Positions 9,832 to 22,987 of a DNA stretch of 64,000 nucleotides are shown here, one piece after another. The notes under the pieces are model-generated. The model saw only the letters and a program-made list of their open reading frames with translations. It was not told where the DNA came from and did no database searches. Position numbers and translations under genes: made by a program. Source of the stretch: Choanephora cucurbitarum (taxonomy: Eukaryota > Mucoromycota > Mucoromycetes > Mucorales > Choanephoraceae); contig JAIWNI010000067.1 in NCBI GenBank assembly GCA_025331435.1, forward strand, positions 1 to 64,000, written 5' to 3'. Each line of letters begins with the position of its first letter. Within the stretch, counting starts at the first letter, position 1.

Positions 9832-12800
9832 ATGGAAAGTCAAAACCCGCAGCAGCAGAAGATATTGACTTTGCTGAGGCAGAAGCAGAAAGAGCCAAGC
9901 AATAACGATCTCGAAACAGAATTCTTCAATGCAGCTTTAGAATACCTTTTAAATACCTCTACCGACCACTGGTGGTGCAACAAATCACTACTGCCGATCG
10001 CGCAAGAATCCTTATGGCTTTTTTCTTTACCTGATCACGATCCTATTATACAATATAAAACAAAGCTAAATAATCAATTAAAGACATGCACACACTGTGT
10101 AGAACACTATCAATCGTCCAAATCAAATATACGAAAAAGGTACATACTTATCTTTTCTTCTGATTTCATATGTGCTTATATGTTGATTTAGATATGAAGA
10201 AACATTTCCAGCAACTACAGTCAACGATTTCTTCGAAGGCATCAACCAATTTGACATAAGTCGTGTCATGTCCACACTAGAGAACGAGTCAAGCTCATTC
10301 AGTATGACCAATGAAGTGATGTGTGCTATTTTAGAAATCATTTATGCACCTCACTTGTTGAGCAACAGTTCATTAGATGAGATCTTTGGCAATACCTTCA
10401 ACTTAATTCAAAAGACAGGCTCATTTCCTACTTTTCATGTTCAAACAACACCCTATATCTTTCGAATGACAGTCTATCACCATCGTGTCGTTCGATTTTG
10501 GGCCAGAAAGTTGTTAGAAAAATACATCACTGTGGATCACTATGTCCTTCTGGAAGAAGATTTCTTAAAGATGAAGAGCATTATTTATGGCATGTTTAAA
10601 TCATTCTCTATTGAAGATGAGTTTACAGACATCAATCGAGAATGTCCTTTCAGAATCATTCCAGATTTGGGCGAGTTTTGGAAAGCCTTTCGATTGTTCG
10701 CCACACTAGCACCTTCTGATATGCTTTTGGCCTGTCTTAAAGAATCTAACACCTCAATGCCTGATCTGATTCAAGCACAACTTTCGACTTCAGCAGAATG
10801 GTTAGGAGAGATTTTGAAGACAATGACAAGTATGTTACTCAAGATGCAGGCTGGATTTTGGGGCACTATTTCAGAGAACAGCAGCATTTACTATGATATT
10901 ATGAAGCGTATTTGCGAGCATACCGTTTTCTTGACAGCAATGAAGATTGCCCGAGAAGGCAACATTGGCAAGATCCTACAACGTGATGGCAGTCCTTATC
11001 CCGATGATAAATTAATGGCCAAGATCAAAAGCATGTTGGAATGGATTTACCCTTTTTGGTCATCTCTGCGTCATACACATATAGAGAAAGAGATCACTCA
11101 AAAGACACTAGACATCACGTTTGGTTATTTCCAGATGAACACATGGGGTGTTATGAGTAAGGCCTATTGTGCTGAGCTTGGGCTACAAATCATTGATCAA
11201 TGTATCGCAGACAACTCAGTCCCCACTGACAAAGTGAACGAATATATTCTCAAAATTATTGGATTTGCCGTGACAGACGAAAAGACATTACCTACATTAG
11301 TACAACATATGCCAAAGGTTGCTAAAAACATTCTATCCGATCTTGTCGACCGAGATTCATCTTGGCTAAATAAGGCATTTGCTATTGCCTATCAAGTGGA
11401 TGATGGTGAGGTGGAAGATGATGCTTTGGCAGGTGACAAGATGGACCTGAAGGAGATAGACAAAAAATCGCCTTACGAACAGATATGGGCTTCAATCAAG
11501 GGGTTTTTGAATAAGGATGTACAAAAGTATCCTTGGTTGGCCACTCTCTTGTTTAAGGCATATGCCAATGTTGCTTCTATGGATATTCCTGATCTTTTGA
11601 ACGAATCTGGACTTTCATCAGATCGCAAGTGTCTTGTGCTAAGAATTACAGACATTCGTCTTACAACCGCTCGAACGCTTCAAGTCTTGTCCAACCTGGA
11701 TTGGAAGATTCGCAAATCATTTTATCAAAACAACAGCGAGATGATCAAACCCCTACTGCATTTAGTGTGCTCACCTTATCCTGAACTCAAACAGAGCACA
11801 TCTAAACTGATACAGCAACAGCCTCGACCCATCAGTGATTACGATCTCTATCATGAACTCTTTTATCTGGCTAATCCACTCAAGGCAATTGAAGCATTTA
11901 CTTCTATTCTTCGTGAGTTTACCCAACTCAACAATGCACCGCAACTAGATGTCTTTAAATCAGTACCTACCATTGTTTCTTTCTTGACAATTCAACTTGA
12001 ATTATTGGTTCAAAAGGACGATGGGTATCTGACATCATCCTCTTTAGCCAAGGAAGATGAGGATAGCATCATTCAAGAGTTCTGGGATGTCTGTTGGCGT
12101 GTAATTGGTGTGATATTTGAAAAGGGACTTGTATGGGCTACAAAATATAAACCATCTGCAGTGGTCAATCTTATTTTACCTACATTGGATGCTGCTCGCC
12201 ATCTAATGACCAACAAAAGCATGTTTGAGACTGCCATTCAAACGACTACTGGCCAAGAGAAAGTATCGCTTGCCTATGACAATATGAGCACAATGACAGA
12301 TTCCCTTTCTCACTGGATCTATGTCACACGAAAGGACATGATTTCCCGCTTGGTACCCTTGATCGTGACGATCCTCAAGACGTTACAAAAAGCAGAAATC
12401 AAGATCTCTGTCGAAGCCTATGATCGACTCATGACAGCTGCTACAGGTGTCAATGATAGCAAGCTAACCGATGAAGAGCGGACCAAGTTGTTTATGGCAT
12501 TAAGTGCACATGAACCTACCAATTTCATCTTCCTAAATGACGATAGTGACGATGAAGACGTGGAGTGGCAAACGATCAACACTGCCAAGGATTCGTCGTC
12601 ATCCAAACCACCTAAGCGACACCAACTGACATTGGATCAGAGTTTCTCTCAGGTGAGCATCAAGAGTCCTTCACGAGCTATGAGTTCAGATTCGAGAATT
12701 ACAAAGTCCATTCCGCCTACAACAGCAGAAGCACCTCAAGAAATCTCAGATGATGAAGTATTTGATGACATAGATATGTCTGAAATTCCAGATGAATGGC

Positions 12801-15800
12801 TGCAGATGGGGTCTGGATCTGAGAGCCAGCATGTGACAACAAATGATAGTCTGATGGATGTGGATAGACAAGGCGATGCCAATGCAGCCACTAACAAGTT
12901 GCGTCCCAGTGTAGCTCGATTCTATCCTCCGGAGACCAAGACACCTACCTTTGCTGTCACCAGTAAAGGTCGAAAGCTGCGCCCACCTGCTATGGGATTT
13001 TCTTCCAAGATGCGCAGTTTGAGAGAGGAACATCGAGCCGAACGTCGTTTGATTGCTGCTGCTAAGTCGCCTTCAGCAGCAGGTATTGTACGTCAGCGCT
13101 ATGGTGGCAATCATTCATCAGACTCTTCGTCTTCTTCGGAGGATGAGGGAGATGAAGGAGGCGATGATTCTGGCCTTTGGGGATTGATCCATGATATGGA
13201 TGACGGCCCACCTTCAATCAAAGACAACAAGCCAAGACAAGTCAAGGCTGAATCAGCTAGTGTGAAAGCATTATTCGAAAGCAAGCCTAAGCGTGCTGTC
13301 AAGCTGATAGAAACACCCATCACAAACGACTACCTTGAGCGTAAGTTTAAGGCCAAGGCACAGGAACAGAGACGTCGACAAAAGATCACACCAAGTATCG
13401 ATCGATTGTTCAAGGCAATCTTGTCCTGGGACATGACTGAAACCAGAGAGATTCCGCCTAATACGAATGAAGCCATGTACAACAACGTGCCTTCTACATT
13501 CGCCAGCTTTGAAGAATACCGTTCGACATTTGAGCCTCTTTTGATTCTTGAGACCTGGTGCCAGCTTCAGAGAGCTAAAGAGCAACTAAGCCAGAATGAT
13601 GTGTTGGAGCGATGTTTAGTGGAAGGACGATGCCATACCAATGATTTTGTCGATATCACATTTGGCATGCCAATGAGCTTGATTGCCAACAATCTTTCAC
13701 AAGACGACTTAGTCTGTGTCGCTAATCATTTTGGACCTCATTTCTTTTCAAACGATGAAATGGCTCCATGGCGAGGCAAGTCATTTTTAGGTAAAGTGAC
13801 TTCAATTAACCAAAAGAAGAATATGGGCGAAGTGGTCGTCCGAAGTTATTTCACGACAGATCGTATCAGTACTTTGAATTCTGTATCTCCAAAAACATCT
13901 TGGTGTATCCTAAAGGTGATGAGGTAAAGAGAGAAAACAATGATTGATTTTGAAATCGTATGTTGATTCATTTTTTATGGTATAGTTTAACTACAACCAT
14001 GCGTGAATATGCTGCTTTAGAAGGTTTAGAATATTATGATTTGGGTAAAGATATTATTCAACCCAAACTGTCTTCTCAGCCTCATATCAGCTCATCTACC
14101 ATTCGACATTACTGTGAGAGGTATGATGTGAATGAGCCTCAATCGATTGCCATTGTATCTGCCATTCAAAAGAAGCGAGGTTTCTCTCTGATTCAAGGGT
14201 AAAATATTATATAGAAACAAAGAAAATTGATTGAATCAAAGGATTAACTTTTTATGTTTCTTTCTCACTTAGTCCCCCTGGTACAGGTAAAACAAAGACT
14301 ATTCTATCTTTAATTGTTTCCTTATTGGATCAGCGTGCAAATGCGACATCAACTGATTCAACTCAGCCTTATGGAGCCGGTAAATTACTTGTGTGTGCAC
14401 CGAGTAATGCAGCTGTGGATGAAATTGCCAAGCGTCTAAAAGAAGGTGTGATGACATCTAACGGTATGCGTACACCCAATGTTGTCAGAATTGGTGTTGC
14501 CGATTCTGTCAATGCAAGTGTCAAGGACCGTATTCTTGAACGATTGATTGAAGCTGAAATGGATGCCTCTAACGGTGAATCAACAGGCCCAAATGGTAAC
14601 AACAAATGGGGTTCCAGACTGGATAGTTTACATCAAGACATTCGTACTATTCAGATAAGTTTGGACGATGTTGATCGTGAAATCACTCAGTCAGGTAGCG
14701 ATATGGTGCAGATGGCCATCTTGAGAGATAAGCGTAAGGCCTTGGGTGCCAAATTGGTGAAGGCCAAGATCATGTTGAAGGATACCTATCAAGATCAAAA
14801 AAACCATGGCCGAGAAATGGAAGTCTCTCGTATTCGTGCTCGTCAAAAGGTATTTGCCAATGCAGATGTCGTTTGTGCTACCCTGAGTGGAAGTGGTCAT
14901 GATATGTTGACTGCTATGGGTGTATCTTTTGAGACTGTTATTGTGGATGAAGCTGCTCAATCGATTGAAATTAGTTCACTCATTCCTCTCAAATTTGATA
15001 CACAACGATGTATTCTTGTAGGCGGTAATGTATAAAAAAAAATGGTATAGTGTTCTTTGACTCATGTCTCTATATAGATCCTAATCAGTTGCCGCCTACA
15101 GTCATGTCTACATTGGCTGCAAAGTACGACTATCAACAAAGTTTGTTTATGCGATTAGAAAAAACGATAGAAAAAGAAGTCAACTTATTAAGGTAAAGAG
15201 TGAAAAAAATAGTTCGAGCGATATCTTGACTAATACTTGTACTTTCAATCAGTATTCAATATCGTATGCACCCTGATATCAGTCGATTTCCTAGTAAAAT
15301 GTTTTATCAATCCCGTCTATTGGATGGTCCCAACATGGCTACAGTTTCATCTGCTGAATGGCATAAATTACCTGAATTCCCTCCCTATCGGTTCTTTAAT
15401 GTACTTGATGGTCAAGAAAAAGTAGGCCGTGGTAAATCTATTTTCAATGTTGCTGAAGCAGATGCTGCTGTAGCACTTGTAGATATGCTATGTTCAAGAC
15501 TACCTACGATTAAGGTAATGTGTGTTATACTTTTCTAAAAGATGCTTCTAAAGCCTAACTCTTTTTCGAAATAAGTTTGCTTCTAAAATTGGTGTAATTA
15601 CACCATATAAGCAACAAGTGGGTCAATTGAAATCTCGCTTCCAAAGACGATTTGGTAACGCTATCATGGATGTGATTGATTTCAATACAGTAGATGGCTT
15701 TCAAGGTCAAGAAAAAGAAATCATCATCTTTTCTTGTGTAAGAGCAGGCTCAGGTAACAAAAAAAAAAAGAACATGATATCCCCTCCAAAGAGAGAGAGT

Positions 15801-16863
15801 ACTAACTCAACTGCATATAGGCCGCGGTATTGGTTTTTTGGCTGATGTGAGACGTATGAATGTAGGTTTAACTCGTGCTAAATGCTCTTTATTTGTATTG
15901 GGCCATGCTCGTTCTTTGTCCCATAGTGATCGTTGGGGTGAATTGGTACGAGATGCCCAAAGTCGATCGTTGATTACAGACGTAAGTTGCTCTAAGAAAG
16001 CAAAGAAGTTGTTGCCTAACTTCATGCCATAGTGTGAATTCCCTTACTTTCGTCATTATATGAATGATGCTTCTATACCCCAAAATATTTTTGAGAGAAA
16101 TATTGTTATTACAAAGCAACCTGTATTACCTCGACGAAAGGGACCTGTCAAGATTGACCAACCTAGTTCAACACCAGACGAAGCCAGTCCACTATCTTCT
16201 CCTGGTGTTGAACCTATTGGCTCAAAACGTAAGAACTCCCCACCTCCCTATGCCTCTAGAAAGAGACCTCATCACTCTGTACCTGAGGATGTTACTATGG
16301 AAGACAACAATCGATCTTTTATTCAAAAGGTCCGCCAGGAAAAAGAAAAAAAATCATCAAGTCGAGGAGTGCCTATTGTAGCACCATCGAATGCATCTGG
16401 ATCAAAAAAGATATCAATGAATGATTATAAAAGCATCAGAGGTCATCATGGTAACAGCAACAACGGTAGTAGTTTATTCATAAATAAACGAAGACCCCAA
16501 GCATCTGTAAGTATAAAAGGTTTCGGCATATTGAAGAACTATATATATTAAATACTTGATTTAGCGGCCTCAGCATGAGCAGCAAAAAAATTGGCCTGAA
16601 GGTGTAGGAGCTAGAGAACGGGCTGTGATGAATGTAAGTCTAGGTTAGGATGGTCTAAGTGACAGAGTAAAAAATTGACTTTTTTTTTTCTTAATAAAAC
16701 ACAGCATGCAGCTGATAGAGACCGAATGAGACAATATAGAGAAGAAGAGCGTCGTCGAATGGATGGTCCACCGTCATCCAAAAGAGATCCTGTTCGCAAC
16801 ATTAACAGTCTTGTTGATGATGCGCAAAATCGTTACAATCGAAATCAATCAAGACGATTTTAA
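9832..16863 (+). CDS. SEN1: SEN1/senataxin-type superfamily 1 RNA/DNA helicase
   Basis: Eleven exons (9832-10139, 10192-13923, 13986-14198, 14273-15024, 15078-15192, 15253-15514, 15576-15753, 15821-15981, 16033-16506, 16565-16633, 16705-16863) sum to 6423 bp and 2140 residues, with all phases consistent. The large N-terminal region (to about residue 950) is helical and matches the Sen1 N-terminal domain; an acidic/Ser-rich linker follows. The helicase core has Walker A GPPGTGKT at about 1418, motif II VDEAAQ at about 1642, VGDPNQLPPT, SIQYRMHP, VDGFQGQEKE and VGLTRAK. The C-terminus is basic and disordered. Sen1 unwinds RNA-DNA hybrids and drives termination of noncoding transcription in the nucleus. 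A TACTAAC branch-point-like site lies at about 15800 in the seventh intron. The gene is convergent with ARS2. Confidence 0.95.
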
Positions 16864-17237
16864 TAGCATTGTGTAGTTTAACCTTAGATTTTGAAAAAAA
16901 AAAATTGTATATATCATTACCTTTTGGAATCTTATCATTCTGTTTTCTTTGCTTTATGACTTTATGTTTGGAAGCCTTTACGTTGATGAGTTCCTTGACA
17001 ACACAGAGAAAAATAGCAAGAGTATAATGTGATATATCAATAGACGAACATTACATTTTAGGCTCTTCGTTTTATTCAGAAGAGAAAGAAGGGTTATAGA
17101 TGTATTGATTTTCACTTATGAAGTTCAAATATGAATACGAATGAATGATAACAATAATGATAATAAAAAAGAGAGAGAAGAGAAGAAGCAGAAATGCGTG
17201 TTTGTGTGTATGTATATGTATAGGTACTAAAAGAAAC
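16864..17237. other. Convergent 3' region between SEN1 and ARS2
   Basis: 374 bp of AT-rich sequence shared by the 3' ends of two convergent genes. No other feature is seen. Confidence 0.6.
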
Positions 17238-20054
17238 TTAGTAGAAGGAAATATTTGAGTCACCTTCAGCTGGAGCATCTAGATCAACATAAGATTTCAT
17301 TTGGCGAGGGTCTTTAGGCATTGAATCATCTAAATCCATCATCAAAGCAGCACTGCTGCTAGTGGGACGAGACTGCTTTCTACCTGAAGCTCCCCAAGCA
17401 TCATTAGCATTAGCACCAAAGCCAATGCGAGGTATCTGATCCCAAGGTGTACCAGCCATAGCGGCAGTAGGAGGAGCCATACGCATGTTTGGAGCCAACA
17501 CAAATTGTTGAGGATGGAAAGACATGGCTTGTAATGGCATCATGTTTTGATTGTTATTGGGAGTTGAGTTGGGTACAATATGGTTAGGATCCAAAACATA
17601 GTTGTTGTAGTATTCAACTTCATTTCTGATACGATCTATCTCTTCAGGATGTTTGGATAAAATGTGCTTCTCAACATAATCAAATCCTTTAAATGCCTTG
17701 GAACAGCCAGTGACTTGACATTTGAATTTAGACTCATGTTCTTTTAATACATGTTCCTTTACGAAATCATCCACCTCTCTAATCAAAAATTAGCAACAAG
17801 CAATCTCTGTACTATAACTCGTAACTTACGTCTGAAAAATACGTCCACCTAAGCGTTTGATTTCACGATCATCTGGTGTGTGTATCTTCAACGAGATTCT
17901 TTGATCCAAATTCTTTGCCCATTGTTGAACTTGGAAGTGAAATAGATTAGTCGAGTTACGCACCACCCTAATTGAGTGCTTACCTCCTCTTTCTGCTTTG
18001 GCAGCTTGTTTAGAATCAGTAGGTGACTTATCGGCCAAGGTAGTTGTAGTACGGCAATGAGGTTCAAAGCATTTTCTTGATAGCTCCTCAAGCGAATCAC
18101 ACTCAAGTGCACAATAATAACAATACATGTGGACTCTTCTCAAATAAGCAATGATCATATCCAACGTTTTCTTGGTAGATTCATCTGATTGAAGAGCGCG
18201 TGATTCAACTGCTTTTAGGCCTTCAGGTGTGTCTTCCCCTAACATGGCCTCAAGAGCAAGGGCAAGTTCTTTAGCCTGTTCCAAATCCTTTTGCAAACGC
18301 TCTGGTGTATTGGCGATATCGGGGGCAACACGAGGAACACGATTTTGAGGTGCGTTCTTGCGGTTCATAGCCAAATGAAACACAAAATCATCTACCTTTT
18401 GACTATCTAACTCTTCAAATGCCTTCTTAATATCTGTACCTGGTTTAAAGTTGATCCAACCAATACGATGGAATTTCTTATTGGGTCCAGGCTCTGATAA
18501 AGCAAGATAATCAAATCCTTCTACTTTGCTACACATCTGGTTTGTATGGATAATAAGCGTGAATAATTTCAATCATAATGTGCATAGCCTATGCTTCATA
18601 GATACCTCCAAGATCTTTTCTCTGGCAATAGTAGGGGGTACGGTTTTAATAACAAGCCTAGATTCAAATTCAACATTTTCATCATCCTCTTCATTTGTTT
18701 CTATTGCTTCAGGAATCTGCTCCTCTTCTTCATGTGTTGTAGGTGAATCGTCTTTGTCGAAACAGACTTCATCATATTGTCCATTCTCCAATTCCTGTAA
18801 AAACTCATTCAAATAACGACGTCTACGTTCTTTCACATCTTCTTGTCGTGGACGAGAAATAGTGGGATGATATTTCTCTTGAAACCATTCTTTGTCCTTA
18901 TTAGCATTAAAGAACTGAGCAAGTTGGCGAGCAGCAAATTTTTCCTTATAGTGAGCGAATCGCTTTTGCATGTCTTCATCATCTACTCGTCTGCTGCTAG
19001 TGCGTTTGGTATATTCTGAAAATTGCTTGAAAGGTACAAGGTAATCAAGTTGTGTAGGATCAACAAGAGGAAATCTATAGAACATAACCCATCAATCTGT
19101 GTGTGTATATAACTGCTTATAAGTAACCAGAGTGACATTTACCTGCCTACACCTCCATTCCAATTTTGATTGACCATCTGAGGATTCATCATATCTATCA
19201 TAAGAGAGGTTAAACATTGTCATTTAAAGCAATCACTACTGGTTCTTTACCTATCATTGGATAACCACCTAGGTTAGGGCTGTTGTTATTATTGACAAAT
19301 GGATGAGAAAGCGTGTTACCACCACCTGCAGGTGCTTCAGGTTTACTACCATACCGAGGACCAGGTACATATCCATCTCGTTCATAATTGGGAATATAAT
19401 GATCAGTTTCTGGATCATTTCTGTAATCTCTGTTGCTTCTGCCGTAATTTCTCATTGGTGGAGGTGAATAAGAAGGTCTTCTCTTATGGCGACGGTCTAC
19501 ACAGAACGATGGTTGGATTGTGACGAAGCAAAACGATGGAGTAATAATATATATATAAAAAAAAGGGAATATAGGTTTTTGTTTTAGAGGAAATGTATTT
19601 TGAAAAAAAGTAGAAGAGAGAGAGAGAGAGAGATAGGATATGTATATAAAGGCAAGTATGTATATATATATGTGTGTGTGTATATATCCATTCGTGTGTG
19701 TACGCATATATATATATATCTGTGTGTGTGTGCGTGTGTATGTATAGATAGAATGGCATATACACTACAGATATATCTATACACATACATATGCAAATAC
19801 ACATATACAGACACATAGAGAGAAATAGATATCATATGTAGGTGCGTGTGTGTGTGTGTGTGTGTGTGTATTCCTCTTTATAAAATAATAATACCTTCAG
19901 GAGGAGTTGGACTACGTCGACCACGCTTCTTTCGATCATAACGGTCGTAATCTTCAGCATATCTATCACGTTCTAAACTTCTCTCATGTCTGAACTTGTC
20001 TCTGCCGTGGCTACGAGAGACAGTTTCGTCGTCAGACCACTCGTTGTATGCCAT
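17238..20054 (-). CDS. ARS2: ARS2/SERRATE zinc-finger protein
   Basis: Seven minus-strand exons (20054-19895, 19496-19251, 19194-19143, 19074-18606, 18536-17984, 17929-17830, 17778-17238) sum to 2121 bp, 706 residues, in consistent phase. The order matches ARS2/SERRATE: an Arg/Asp/Ser-rich N-terminus, a helical N-terminal domain (FNANKDKEWFQEKYHP), an RRM-like middle (FHRIGWINFKPGTDI), the conserved MYCYYCALECDSLEELSRKC block, then a C2H2-type finger FKCQVTGCSKAFKGFDYVEK. ARS2 links the nuclear cap-binding complex to RNA processing or decay and to small-RNA pathways. The first intron is 398 bp, far longer than the others, and carries microsatellites. Its nearest neighbour, SEN1, is also a nuclear RNA factor. 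Confidence 0.9.
19610..19872. repeat. Microsatellite cluster in ARS2 intron 1
   Basis: Contains an (AG)n run at 19613-19632, mixed (TA)n/(TG)n tracts at 19650-19740 and a (GT)n run at 19845-19870. All lie within the 398-bp first intron of ARS2. Confidence 0.9.
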
Positions 20055-21403
20055 TATTATACTTCAAGATATACAATATAAGAAAAAGAAAAAAAAAAGA
20101 CAAAGAAAGCAATTTCTAAAAATAAGTAAATTATGTTGATGACGTCCCCTCTATTAATTCTGAGTTCATTAAGCTCTTTCCCTCTCTTTCTTTTCATATT
20201 GTTTACTTGCTTTTACTTTGCTATTGGAAAGATACCTCTCTCTCTCTCTCTTTTTCTTTACTGCCAACTTGACGAGCAAGAACGATAAAATAAAGATGTT
20301 TTTGTTGCTACTCTAAGAGAAGCCAAATGGTCTGTCAATAATGCTAGTTCAGTTTTGCAAACAATTCTCGTCGACAGTTTTTTCTAACTAGATTCTTGCA
20401 GTACTGTTCAATGAGTCGAAAGCAGGTTTCGCTATGAGCGGAATGACTGAGCGTGTAATGCATGCAGCCAACTGAAACATGCTGTGCTCCTTTGCCCTGT
20501 CTCGATCGAGAATCTTCTTATTCAGACTTGTCATAATAGAATCAAGTGCACTCAAACAACCAAAGGCTAACTATTGTTTCTTACCCTTATAGCTAGATGT
20601 ATGCAGGGAAAATAATGCTTTGAGGGCCATCTCACAAATATCTGTCTTGATCTATAATGTTTTCATTGACATATCTCATAATTTAAGCGCATAAGTTTGA
20701 TAGAAGCAATCATCTGACAAGTTCCTATATATAACAACTTATCTTCACAATGGTTTAGACGTGTAAATAAGACTTTCACTTCTGTTGCATTCTAACATGG
20801 TGTAAGAACATCATCCAGTGATCTATTAGTTACCTTCTCTTTGAGAATAAGGAACACTTTGTTGCATGAAACGAGTCTGTCTTATGATATGTTGAGGATA
20901 CTAAAAGCAATGTGTGCCGGGCACAACATAGCTTTGTCTCAATTGCTTCCCTATACTTGGACACAAACTTACAAAAGGCTTAATGCTACTGGATTGACAG
21001 TACAAATGTACGGCTTGAAACAGTAGTGCTTATTTCGATGCTTTAAAAAAAAAAAGGTCTATTAAAGTTTCGAGCTGTTTCAAGTATGCTATTATGGTTG
21101 TTTGCATAATAACATCCCCCTCTTTATACTACCTAATATTAGGTTTGACTTTTGTAGTTTGGGTTTGTCCGTTTGTTGTGCTTGACTGCTTGAGGCTTGT
21201 TTTAGGTTGCTAATGCAAGAGCATAGCTGATAGAAACTAGTTAACCTTCTTACCATATTGACGGCGCAGCTTCATTTATGTGATGAAAATGCCTCCATTG
21301 ATCATGATGTATCTATTTTAAAGTAACTTGATATAGCGCACCAACACTATGTTCAATTTGAAGTCTCCTTAATTTGAGCGCTTGATGGATTAGTCTAGAA
21401 TAT
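20055..21403. other. Upstream region of ARS2 and spacer to the CACTA element
   Basis: CT-rich tracts at 20172-20260 and a purine-rich stretch just before the ARS2 start suggest promoter sequence near 20055-20300. The rest (20300-21400) has no gene that I can support; a 61-codon open frame at 20841-21026 has no recognisable domain. Confidence 0.45.
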
Positions 21404-21843
21404 CACTGTAAAAAAATTAGGGGTCACTGTAAAAAAATTAGGGGTCGTTTAAAGGTTTTTTAAAGGTCAAAAGACCCCGATTTTAAAAGGCTAAAATGTC
21501 GAAATCAAAGGTTATTTAAAGGCTAAATTGTCGAGGTTTTTTAAAGGTTTTTTAAAGGTTTTTTTGCATTCGCCTGCAAAGGGTCATTTAGAGGTCTTTT
21601 AGAGGTCATTTCGAGGTTTTTAAAACGGGTCCTTTATTGGCCTTTATTTCAGGGTTTTTCAATGGTTTGTACATTCGAGAAAAAGGTCTTTTAGAGGTTC
21701 AAATTAAACGCATTTTATTGGTTATAAATGAATGTCTTTAATTATGCTTGGAAAGCTACATAATCGCTTCCAGCCAATGCTTGTGGAATCGAAACAGCAG
21801 ATATAAGGAAAAAAACATTTTATTCAAGCAAAAAAGAAGTCAA

Positions 21844-22515
21844 TTAGCTAGCAGCAGAAGCGTTTCTTGCAGCAGCTCTTGCAGCAAGAAGAGCTTCCCT
21901 TTTTCGGCTACAAATACATTAAATTACAATTAGTAATGGTGCCGTTTACTTGCAATTATTTACTTACTGTCGCTTGGCAAATTCTGTCCAAGAGTTTTGG
22001 ATAGCAAATCCAACAGGCCAGTACGACTCGCACTCATGAAGAAAGGACAGCTCTTCATGTGCTTTGAGCAACAGATCAAGTGCTGTTTGCTGCATAACAG
22101 ACTTACCTTGAGCAGGGACCTTTGTGTAGCTGGCGCCCGGATTGCCTTCGCTGTTGGCATAGATGGTGCATGCTTTGAGAGCCATGCTGCCAAAGTCCTT
22201 GAAGAGGGCCTTTAGCTCTTCCTCAGTATGATCAGGAAGAGCGTCGGCCAGAACCCATCTTATACTTGCTCCAGGATTTGTTCGCTTAGGCATGTTATAC
22301 CTGAAGGTTCTTGCCATGGAGGTGGTGGTGGTGGTGGCGGGGCTTTGGTCACTGCTTAGTAGCTGAACCTGTTGATTAAGACCAGTGATTTCTTCACCAA
22401 GTTCATGAACTAGGTCAGAAAGTATCTCATTCTGCTTTTCAACTGCAGTAAGACGTTCAACAACTTGACCAAATGCGGCCAAAAGGTCAGTTACGTACTT
22501 GGGAGTGGGAGCCAT
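21844..22515 (-). CDS. CACTA accessory protein (TnpA-like candidate)
   Basis: Two exons on the minus strand (22515-21968 and 21907-21844; intron GTAAGT...TGTAG, 60 bp) give 203 residues, with length divisible by three. Residues 1-55 look like a coiled coil (VVERLTAVEKQNEILSDLVH, heptad pattern). A Thr-rich linker precedes a globular block with TNPGASIRWVLADALPDH. The C-terminus is a basic, Ala-rich helix (KRHRKREALLAARAAA) created by the splice. It is divergent from the transposase, with about 470 bp between the starts. Plant CACTA elements carry a second protein that binds subterminal repeats; this gene fits that position, but I recognise no domain, so the role is inferred from context. Confidence 0.7.
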
Positions 22516-22987
22516 TTCGATATTGTTCTACAGATTAAACAAAAAGCAATAAGCTATCGACTCATTATCACTATTCATAGAACACAAATAAACCACATCA
22601 ATTGAGCAATACCTTTGATTTGATAATATAAGTTGAAATGGAATGGCGATTAGTTGAATGACAAGCAATTTTTTACTATTATTTACCTTAAAATTGAATA
22701 AGTGAGGGAGAAAGAGAAAAAAGAGAAATTAATAATCGTGAAAAAAGTTTTTTTCTTTTACCTAGAAAACCGCAGTGGCTTCGAAAATGGGGGACTGCAT
22801 CCGCAGTATATTTGCAAAGTAAATTGTTCAAAAGGTTAGCTTGTCAAGACTTTCTGCTTTGCAATACACAAAGGCATTTTTAATTGGAGCGGCATAGTTA
22901 GAATTCGTAGTAACATGAATTCCATTGGAGCACATTTAAAAGCCGATGACCTGAATTTCTGGTATTAATAAACATGTCAGTCCTTCA

